Positions 1-4,963 of a DNA stretch of 6,350 nucleotides are shown in pieces. A model generated the notes under the pieces. The model ran no database searches. It had not been told where the DNA came from and was given only the letters and a program-made list of their open reading frames with translations. Source of the DNA: Candidatus Bipolaricaulota bacterium. Lineage in GTDB: Bacteria; Bipolaricaulota; Bipolaricaulia; RBG-16-55-9; DRXL01. Positions within the stretch are counted from its first letter, which is position 1. Each line of letters opens with the position of its first letter. The position numbers and the translations under genes are program-made. The DNA lies in NCBI GenBank assembly GCA_023512665.1, contig JAILZC010000061.1:1-6350 (forward strand), in the 5' to 3' direction.

Positions 1-1106
1 TGGATATCGTGTGTGCCCTCGTAGGTGTAGACCATCTCTAAATTCACTAAGTGTCGGAGGGCCTGATAATCCAAGGTGATGCCGTTGGCCCCTAAGAGGT
101 CGCGAGCTAGATGGGCGATTCTGAGGGCCATCGCGACGTTGTTGCGCTTCGCCAGCGAGATGTGCGTGTGTTTGATCGTCTGCTGGTCCTTGAGCTGGCC
201 CAAGCGCACGCAGAGGAGCTGGGCTTTGGTGATCTCGGTGAGCATTTCTACGAGTTTTTGTTGCACGAGCTGAAAGCTCGCGATGGGTTTATCAAACTGA
301 ACGCGCTCCTTGGCGTAGGTGAGGGCCTCTTCATAGCACGCCAGGGCTGCGCCCACAGCCCCCCAGGCGATGCTGTAGCGGGCTTGGTTGAGACACATCA
401 AGGGGCCTTTGAGGCCCTCGACCCCCGGAAGTAAGTTCTCCTTGGGGATACGGCAGTTATCAAAATAGAGTTCGCCCGTATCAGAAGCCCGCATGGAGAG
501 CTTGTGCTCGATCTTGCCCGTGGAAAACCCTTTGGTGCCGCGCTCCACGACGAAGCCGCGCACGACCCCGTCAAGCTTGGCCCAGACAATCGCGATATGA
601 GCTAACGTCGCGTTGGTGATCCAGGACTTGACGCCGTTTAAGATATAGAAATTCCCGTCTTTGTGTGCGGTGGTCTCCATGCCCCCAGGATCGCTGCCGT
701 GCCCCGGCTCGGTCAGGCCAAAGCACCCGATCAGCTCGCCGCGAATGAGCCCAGGGAGCCAGCGGTCTTTCTGGTCTTTGGTGCCGAACGTATAGATGGG
801 GTAGATCACCAGCCCATTCTGAACGGAGCAGAAGCTGCGCACTCCCGAATCCCCGCGCTCCAACTCCTGCATGGCCAGCCCGTAGGCAATAGAGTCAATC
901 CCCGCGCCCCCGTACTCTTTGAGCGTCGCCCCCAGCAACCCCAGCTGGGCCATCTTGGGGATGAGCCTGGTAGGGAAGTACCCCGCTTCAAACGCTTCTT
1001 TGATGATGGGCAGGACTTCTTCGTCCACGAACTTGCGCACCGTGTTGCGAATGAGCTTCTGCTCTTCTGTGAGCAGCTCCTCGATATTGAAGTAATCCGT
1101 GGTCAT
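1..1106 (-). CDS. gcdH: Glutaryl-CoA dehydrogenase, C-terminus cut off by window edge
   Basis: FAD-dependent acyl-CoA dehydrogenase. The family oxidises glutaryl-CoA and, in the usual form, decarboxylates it to crotonyl-CoA in lysine, tryptophan and aromatic-acid breakdown. I read 368 codons without interruption from the ATG at 1106. From memory the protein lines up with human GCDH along its whole length: FGLTEPGHGSD (129-139) in the middle domain, WITN near residue 163, LNQARYSIAWG, and YEGTHDI at 362-368. Glu363 is the expected catalytic base. Glu83, Arg90 and Ser91 match the human Glu87/Arg94/Ser95 that hold the glutaryl carboxylate, and Tyr362 before the catalytic Glu suggests the decarboxylating type. 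About 20 residues are missing beyond base 1. The start is set by GGAGGTG just upstream. The ATG overlaps the stop of the hydrolase gene as ATGA, so translation is probably coupled. It is the last visible gene of its unit. Confidence 0.93.
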   Translation of the reverse strand, partial: MTTDYFNIEELLTEEQKLIRNTVRKFVDEEVLPIIKEAFEAGYFPTRLIPKMAQLGLLGATLKEYGGAGIDSIAYGLAMQELERGDSGVRSFCSVQNGLVIYPIYTFGTKDQKDRWLPGLIRGELIGCFGLTEPGHGSDPGGMETTAHKDGNFYILNGVKSWITNATLAHIAIVWAKLDGVVRGFVVERGTKGFSTGKIEHKLSMRASDTGELYFDNCRIPKENLLPGVEGLKGPLMCLNQARYSIAWGAVGAALACYEEALTYAKERVQFDKPIASFQLVQQKLVEMLTEITKAQLLCVRLGQLKDQQTIKHTHISLAKRNNVAMALRIAHLARDLLGANGITLDYQALRHLVNLEMVYTYEGTHDI

Positions 1107-1972
1107 CGCACACCTCCTGAGAGTGTTTGAGCGAGCCTACTCAAAGCTTGAGCTAGCTGCCGCCCTACTGTAGGGCTGAGGGCAAAGTCGAAATGCGAAC
1201 GCTGGTCGAAGAAGACCTCGCGATACCCCAGGGCCTCGAGAGAGAGCCGCTGCTGGTCGTAGCTGAGTATGGAGTCGTTCCCAGAGAGGCCACAGAGCGA
1301 GATCATATATCTTCGGCCCCCGTAGAGATTCGTCAGAGCGATCTGGCCGCCCCAGCTCAGATGCTCCAGGGGCAGATAGAAGAAATCACTGAGCTGCGCG
1401 AGAAGATGGAGCGAGGCGATAGCGTCGCCGCCCAGACCCCACAGATCTAAATCTGCACCGCAGGCCCCGCGCAGCGCCGCATGGTAGAGAAAGACCTGCT
1501 CGATCTTCTGAGCCGCACGCACCCACTTCTGAGCTCGCATGGGATCGCCCAAGAGGGCCTGCCAGCCCGCTTTGATCTCTTGGCACGCTTTTACAGCTCG
1601 CCCGTGCAGACGCGCGCAGTCTAGCTGAGCGTCGAGGTGAGCGAGACGGTGGTGCTCCAGCTCATACGCTGTTCTCAACAAGAAGAGCACAACGGCGCCG
1701 CCAAAGCTGTGTGCTCCTACGAGAACGCTGCGATCCGCACGCTCCAGGAGCCCACTCTTTTCAAAGAACTCGACGACGTTCTCGGCCCACGCGAAGAGCC
1801 CCGCGCGGTTGGGCAACGACGGTCGCAGCACTGTCTGCCCAGCTAACTCTGGGGCAACATAGCGCCAATCGCGCCCTGAGCCCCCAACCCCATGCAGCAG
1901 CACCCAGACCCTCTCAGAAAGCCCCTCGGTGTTCACACTGAGAAACAGCGCCAGCAGGGTGCCAATGGCCAT
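1103..1972 (-). CDS. Alpha/beta hydrolase
   Basis: Predicted serine hydrolase of 289 residues; substrate unknown. Seen in the sequence: an oxyanion-hole motif HGVGGSG (27-33), a nucleophile elbow GAHSFGG (86-92) with Ser89, a likely acid in GNDS (Asp233) and a likely base in RSHFD (His260). A cap region of about 100 helical residues lies between the elbow and the acid. The ATG at 1972 has GAGAAGGAG only one base away, which is very close. A GTG at Val24, preceded by GAGAGGG, is a possible alternative and would remove a weakly hydrophobic N-terminus that has no basic residues and is a poor signal peptide. The gene begins 10 bases after the upstream cupredoxin-like gene and ends in an ATGA overlap with the glutaryl-CoA dehydrogenase. 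A thioesterase or esterase acting on related acyl compounds is a reasonable but unproven guess. Confidence 0.85.
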   Translation of the reverse strand: MAIGTLLALFLSVNTEGLSERVWVLLHGVGGSGRDWRYVAPELAGQTVLRPSLPNRAGLFAWAENVVEFFEKSGLLERADRSVLVGAHSFGGAVVLFLLRTAYELEHHRLAHLDAQLDCARLHGRAVKACQEIKAGWQALLGDPMRAQKWVRAAQKIEQVFLYHAALRGACGADLDLWGLGGDAIASLHLLAQLSDFFYLPLEHLSWGGQIALTNLYGGRRYMISLCGLSGNDSILSYDQQRLSLEALGYREVFFDQRSHFDFALSPTVGRQLAQALSRLAQTLSGGVR

Positions 1973-1982
1973 GCTCCTTCTC

Positions 1983-2372
1983 TCACCGCACGATGATCTT
2001 GCTGACCATGGTCTTCTGCTCGCAGCTCCCCCGGATAGGGTCGCGACAGTTTAGAGAGTCATACAACACAAATTCCCCGCGAGACAGCTCGATCAAGAAC
2101 GCCTTCATCCCACCGGCGGGCACGACCTCCAATTGGCGCAGCACTCTGCGGTTCATGTCCATGATCGCCAGGGCATGGGGTTGGACCCCCGTATTGAAGA
2201 CGACCAGGCGTGCCGGGCCCGCTCCCAGCTCGATGGGGTTTGGGGTGATCTTCCACTCGCTGAGCGTGATCTTGACCTGCTGATCTACTGATGCTGAAAG
2301 CTGATTGCTGAGGACCAACACCACACCGAGCACGACCACGGCTGCTGCCAAGAGAATCCACACATATTGCAT
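1983..2372 (-). CDS. Membrane-anchored cupredoxin-fold protein with degenerate copper site
   Basis: A 129-residue protein with an N-terminal hydrophobic segment (3-22), read as an uncleaved anchor or signal peptide, followed by one cupredoxin-like domain (33-129). It resembles the lipoprotein at 3139-3510: LSEWKITPNPIEL here against LKEWQIIPARVTI there, then RLVVFNTG against RFVVKNQG. The first copper His is kept (His66 in QPHALAI). The YxxYC position of the relative reads FVLYD (101-105), so the copper Cys is Asp105. The PGH motif is absent; the loop holds Cys109 and Cys117, and Met122 remains. A normal blue copper site is therefore unlikely. The two Cys may form a disulfide or bind metal in another way. 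It is the first gene of a unit with the hydrolase and the dehydrogenase. The start is supported by AGGTGA 9 bases upstream and a promoter at 2423-2395. Confidence 0.82.
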   Translation of the reverse strand: MQYVWILLAAAVVVLGVVLVLSNQLSASVDQQVKITLSEWKITPNPIELGAGPARLVVFNTGVQPHALAIMDMNRRVLRQLEVVPAGGMKAFLIELSRGEFVLYDSLNCRDPIRGSCEQKTMVSKIIVR

Positions 2373-2394
2373 AAGCGCATATCACCTGAGAAGT

Positions 2395-2423
2395 AAGATA
2401 ACTGACGGTGGGAGCTTTGTCAA
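2395..2423 (-). promoter_or_regulatory. Sigma70-type promoter of the cupredoxin-like/hydrolase/dehydrogenase unit
   Basis: On the minus strand a perfect TTGACA (2423-2418) is followed by a 17-base spacer and TATCTT (2400-2395, 4 of 6 consensus bases). The -10 box ends 22 bases before the ATG at 2372, which would leave a leader of about 15 bases holding the AGGTGA ribosome site. The -35 box begins right after the T-rich run that follows the hairpin at 2435-2486, so the terminator and the promoter abut. Confidence 0.65.
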
Positions 2424-2486
2424 ATAATAGAGAGATCACGGAAAGGCGGAGGAGGCACGGACGTGCTCCCCCGCGCCTTCCGTGAT
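2424..2486 (-). terminator. Probable intrinsic terminator after the CHRD gene
   Basis: A long hairpin lies 20 bases after the CHRD stop codon. The outer arms ATCACGGAA(A)GGCG (2435-2448) and CGCCTTCCGTGAT (2474-2486) pair over 13 base pairs with one bulged A. The loop contains a further GCACG/CGTGC stem at 2455-2466. On the minus strand it is followed by CTCTCTATTATTT, which is pyrimidine-rich but not a clean T run, so termination may be only partial. Confidence 0.6.
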
Positions 2487-2506
2487 GGAGCTGGGGGCAG
2501 ATGCTC

Positions 2507-3052
2507 TCACGGGACAGGTACGACCTGGCCCCGGATCTCGCCTGGCGGGTTGAGCGACGTATGCACATTAATATATAACCCGCCGGCGAGCAGTGTCGGA
2601 ACGAGGCCGGCTGGCACGCTCCACGTGCCTGTCAAGAAGCCGCTAGGGGTTGTGGGACAAGCTCCCAAGAGCGGGTTCTGGTTCGGCGGCCCGCAGATCG
2701 TCTGGACGACCGGGCCGGCTGCACCGACCGCGCCGTTGTGGAAGTGGGCGGCCACCGCTGCGCCGCTCAGCCCCACATACGCCAGCGAGAAGTTCAGCGT
2801 GCTTGTCGCCGGGTCAAAGAGCAGCACCGCCACGCCTCGCGCGGTCGGCGGAGTCGCCGCGTTAGGCGGTGGGACTTCCTGGGCGACCGTCAACGTTGCC
2901 GCCAGCAGGGCCACTCCACCCTGTTGCTGCGGGGTCGGCGGCTGCGGGGGCTGGGGCGGCTCCGGCGGGCCGTATTGACTGAGCCCGTAAGCGGCCAACA
3001 CCACCAGCAGCCCAGCGATGACGAGCCCCATCCACTGCATTCTCTTCTTCAT
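2507..3052 (-). CDS. Anchored CHRD-domain protein
   Basis: A 181-residue exported protein. It has a basic N-terminus (MKKR), a hydrophobic segment (8-22) and a Pro/Gln-rich spacer (29-44) of PPQ type that would hold the domain away from the membrane. Residues 50-178 form a CHRD domain, first described in chordin and common in bacteria with no settled role. The signature elements are LTVAQEVPP near the domain start, AHFHNGAVGAAGPVV (102-116) and GGLYINVHTSLNPPGEIRGQV (157-177; residues LYINVHT and GEIRGQ are diagnostic). His103, His105 and His164 are the conserved histidines of the family. Cys120 and Cys132 could form a disulfide in an inserted loop. The start has a strong AAGGAGGTGA about 7 bases upstream. 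It lies 86 bases after the cupredoxin lipoprotein on the same strand and may share its transcript. The fold is sure; the function is not. Confidence 0.9.
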   Translation of the reverse strand: MKKRMQWMGLVIAGLLVVLAAYGLSQYGPPEPPQPPQPPTPQQQGGVALLAATLTVAQEVPPPNAATPPTARGVAVLLFDPATSTLNFSLAYVGLSGAAVAAHFHNGAVGAAGPVVQTICGPPNQNPLLGACPTTPSGFLTGTWSVPAGLVPTLLAGGLYINVHTSLNPPGEIRGQVVPVP

Positions 3053-3138
3053 AACGATTCACCTCCTTCTGTGTTAGGGTGATCTTTGCAAGCGCGTGCG
3101 TGCCTCGGCTAAGAGGGCTTTGAGTCTCATAGATACTT
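3053..3138 (-). other. 86-base gap between cupredoxin lipoprotein and CHRD gene
   Basis: Apart from the ribosome site of the CHRD gene I see no convincing promoter and no hairpin with a T run here. The best -35-like match, TTGCAA, has no matching -10 box. Readthrough from the cupredoxin genes is the simplest view. Confidence 0.4.
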
Positions 3139-3510
3139 TCAGGGCTTGACGATCAGCTCGCCCTTCATGCCCAGCTCTTCGTGTCCGGGGACTTGACAGT
3201 AGATCTCATACGTCCCCGGAGCCAGGTCAAGCTCGAGGGTGCGAGTCCGACCTGGTGGGAACGGATCTATCTCCTCTTCTAAGTCCGCCCCCTCGACCTC
3301 GAAGCCGTGATCTACCGTCCCTTGGTTCTTGACGACGAAGCGCACCTTGCCCGCCTTGATCGTCACTCGCGCGGGGATGATCTGCCACTCCTTCAGCACG
3401 ATCGAGATCTCTTGGACAGTAGGCTCAGAGGGCTGCTGCCCCCTGAAGAGATCGCAGCCGCTCAGCACCAACACTGTGAGAGCCATCACACCTGCGAGAT
3501 ATTTGGGCAT
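3139..3510 (-). CDS. Cupredoxin lipoprotein with complete type 1 copper site
   Basis: A 123-residue lipoprotein carrying one blue-copper domain. The signal peptide ends in a lipobox LSGC with Cys19 as the lipidated residue, and a short linker follows (20-32). The cupredoxin domain (33-123) has all four expected ligands: His68 in VDHGF, then Cys105, His110 and Met115 in YCQVPGHEELGM, spaced C-x4-H-x4-M. This is the pattern of small electron carriers and of cytochrome-oxidase-like cupredoxins, so it probably carries electrons or copper at the outer face of the membrane. No CuA pair of cysteines is present. The gene starts 2 bases after the stop of the two-domain cupredoxin gene, and its AAGGAG ribosome site lies in the last codons of that gene, so the two are surely cotranscribed. 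The redox partner is not in the window. Confidence 0.92.
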   Translation of the reverse strand: MPKYLAGVMALTVLVLSGCDLFRGQQPSEPTVQEISIVLKEWQIIPARVTIKAGKVRFVVKNQGTVDHGFEVEGADLEEEIDPFPPGRTRTLELDLAPGTYEIYCQVPGHEELGMKGELIVKP

Positions 3511-3512
3511 CT

Positions 3513-4172
3513 CTACTCCTTCACGACGAGCTTGCCCACGATGTTGTGCCCGTGCGGCCTATGACTGATGAAGAACGTCCCGGCCTTATCGGGCGTGAAC
3601 TCCACGGTCGTCAGCTTCCCCGGCTCGACAGAGAAGGGCTTGACACCAAAGACGGGGTTCTTGCCGTCTTCGTCGCTGCTGATGACCATAGAGGGGTGCA
3701 CCCCATCTAAGGCCGTATTGAAGAGCCGCACCTTGACGCCCTTGCTCACGGTGATCACTTCTGGGAAGGTCTTGCTCTGAGCAAGACTGTGAATGAGTGC
3801 GAACTCTTGCACCTCTTCTTTCTGCTGCTCGACGATGACCATCCCGGTCATGGACGGGTGGATATTACACCGATAGGGGAACTGCCCCGTGGCCGTGAAC
3901 GTATGCTGGAACGTATCTCCAGAATTGAGTGTACCGGAATCGAAGGCTTTCGGGCTGCTGGTGCTGGTCACCGTATGGGGAGCGTTGCCGTTGTTGGTCC
4001 AGCGCACCGTCGAGCCCACGGGAACCGTAATCGTCTTGGGGGTGAACGCGAAATCTGTGATGCTGACGGAGATCATCCCCCCTTGGCCCAAAAGCTCAGC
4101 GCTTCTGCCCAAGCCCAGCGCAAGCCCGACGATGAATATCATGAACGCTGTAAACTTCACAAATTTGCTCAT
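3513..4172 (-). CDS. Exported two-domain cupredoxin, second domain with all-His site
   Basis: A 219-residue exported protein. The signal peptide (1-25) has Lys3/Lys6 and a hydrophobic core 8-22. Domain 1 (33-115) is plastocyanin/amicyanin-like: DFAFTPKTITVPVGSTVRWTN at its start (residues DFxFxP and VGxTVxWxN are typical), ligand His66 in APHTV, and Cys102, His105 and Met108 in CNIHPSM. This is a complete type 1 copper site. Domain 2 (122-219) keeps the fold (TVSKGVKVRLFNT, EPGKLTTVEFTPDKAGTFF) and a His at the first position (His159). At the Cys position it has SHRPHGHN, so His204, His207 and His209 replace the Cys/His/Met set. That domain would bind copper, if at all, as a non-blue site. 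It is the first gene after promoter 4225-4197. The AAAGGAGG site lies about 12 bases from the ATG, which is somewhat long. Its role is likely electron or copper handling outside the cytoplasm. Confidence 0.9.
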   Translation of the reverse strand: MSKFVKFTAFMIFIVGLALGLGRSAELLGQGGMISVSITDFAFTPKTITVPVGSTVRWTNNGNAPHTVTSTSSPKAFDSGTLNSGDTFQHTFTATGQFPYRCNIHPSMTGMVIVEQQKEEVQEFALIHSLAQSKTFPEVITVSKGVKVRLFNTALDGVHPSMVISSDEDGKNPVFGVKPFSVEPGKLTTVEFTPDKAGTFFISHRPHGHNIVGKLVVKE

Positions 4173-4196
4173 ATTCTGTCTGCGCCTCCTTTAGAA

Positions 4197-4225
4197 ATTA
4201 AATTGCTGAGAGATTTGTCTGTTCA
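4197..4225 (-). promoter_or_regulatory. Likely promoter of the cupredoxin genes
   Basis: On the minus strand TGAACA (4225-4220, 4 of 6) and TTTAAT (4202-4197, 5 of 6) are separated by 17 bases, in a locally AT-rich gap 25 bases upstream of the two-domain cupredoxin start. The -35 box sits in CTGAACAG, a small palindrome that recalls the CTGAG-AA-CTCAG site in the promoter of the regulator gene. A link between the two is a guess. Confidence 0.5.
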
Positions 4226-4274
4226 GTAAAAGCGTGTATGGATGCCGTCTCACCTCCTAGACTTATCGGGCATT

Positions 4275-4826
4275 TCAGCGCCGTTTCTTGAGGTACTCTT
4301 GGATGGCGCGAGCCCCACCGATGGAGAGCGGGTCGTCGGCACAGCCGAGGGCAGCTTTGAGAAAGCCCAGCCCTAACTGTACTTGAGCGCGAATCTGCGC
4401 GATGTTATTGCTCGCGCGCCCGCTGATGATCCTCTCGTCGGCGGCGCTGAGAAAGACCACTAAGTGATTGCCCGCCGCCTCGAGATCGCTGGCGAACTCC
4501 GACTGCTTGAGGCGTTCTACTAACTCCTTCGCTTGGGAGATCACCCCGGGGGTAGCCGTCTGGGCGCCGTACTGGGGATCGTACCGCGGGGATGAAGGGC
4601 CCTCTAAGATATTGATGGCGCTCTGGGCGTGCCACTGCGCGTCCCGAACTGTCAACGCAAAGAACGAGAACGACACGTGTTGCAAGGCCAACTGCGTCAG
4701 CTCGACCGTCCGGTCAGCTAACGCGAGAAGCTCCGCGACCGCCGGTGGCTGCGAGAAGCTTTCAGCCCTCCCTAACGATAATGCAAGCAGCACAGCGAAG
4801 ATCGCCAAAGATTTGAAAGCCTTCAC
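4275..4826 (-). CDS. Exported helical protein of unknown function
   Basis: A 183-residue protein with a signal peptide (1-22; Lys2, Lys5, hydrophobic 7-17). The mature part looks wholly helical. I recognise no named domain. A stretch near residues 62-86, with WHAQSAINILEG and a tyrosine-containing YDPQYG turn, recalls a motif I associate with exported helical proteins of environmental bacteria (roughly WxHxxxxINIxxG followed by a Tyr/Asp-rich turn), but I cannot name a family. Other features are GNHLVVFLS (118-126) with a second His, and a lone Cys at 161. Two or more helices bearing His would suit metal or haem binding, but this is speculation. Translation starts at GTG (4826-4824), with GAGGTGA 7 bases upstream and no suitable ATG. 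The gene lies between the regulator and the cupredoxin genes on the same strand, 102 bases before the latter. Confidence 0.8.
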   Translation of the reverse strand: MKAFKSLAIFAVLLALSLGRAESFSQPPAVAELLALADRTVELTQLALQHVSFSFFALTVRDAQWHAQSAINILEGPSSPRYDPQYGAQTATPGVISQAKELVERLKQSEFASDLEAAGNHLVVFLSAADERIISGRASNNIAQIRAQVQLGLGFLKAALGCADDPLSIGGARAIQEYLKKRR

Positions 4827-4848
4827 GTTCGACTCACCTCAGGGGGAG

Positions 4849-4854
4849 ACTATA
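4849..4854 (-). promoter_or_regulatory. Possible -10 box before the helical exported protein
   Basis: TATAGT (5 of 6 consensus bases) on the minus strand, 22 bases before the GTG start. No -35 box is recognisable at 16-18 bases, so the promoter, if real, would need an activator. ACTGAGTT occurs on the minus strand further upstream (4943-4936); the same eight bases make half of the inverted repeat in the regulator promoter. Confidence 0.3.
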
Positions 4855-4947
4855 GCCGCGCAGGCGTGATAAGAGAATAGAAGGCCGGAGCCAGGACGAT
4901 GCCCCGCCGGTGCTGTGGAGGTCCTGCCAAGGTCAAACTCAGTAGGG

Positions 4948-4963
4948 GCACGGCACGCCGTGC
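4948..4963 (-). terminator. Short perfect hairpin at the end of the regulator gene
   Basis: GCACGGC-N2-GCCGTGC is a perfect inverted repeat that includes the last base of the TAG stop codon. On the minus strand it is followed by CCCCTACTG, with no T run. It could be a weak or factor-dependent stop, or an RNA end that slows decay, so the regulator may read through into the next gene. Confidence 0.35.

Noticed and set aside
663..1130. A 155-codon plus-strand open frame opposite the dehydrogenase
   Set aside because: It is antisense to an unbroken glutaryl-CoA dehydrogenase reading frame with conserved motifs.
2059..2568. A 169-codon minus-strand open frame across the CHRD end, hairpin and cupredoxin-like gene
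   Set aside because: It runs through a terminator-like hairpin and a promoter and is out of frame with both real genes. It looks like a shadow.
2463..2978. A 171-codon plus-strand open frame opposite the CHRD gene
   Set aside because: It is Gly/Ala/Pro-rich antisense reading of a well-supported CHRD gene, with no domain and no ribosome site.
3139..3510. The cupredoxin lipoprotein as a CuA subunit II of cytochrome oxidase
   Set aside because: The ligand loop has only one Cys (C-x4-H-x4-M), while CuA needs two Cys. There are no subunit II membrane helices.
3789..4229. A 146-codon plus-strand open frame opposite the two-domain cupredoxin gene
   Set aside because: The minus-strand gene has a clear fold and ligands on the same bases; the plus-strand reading has none.
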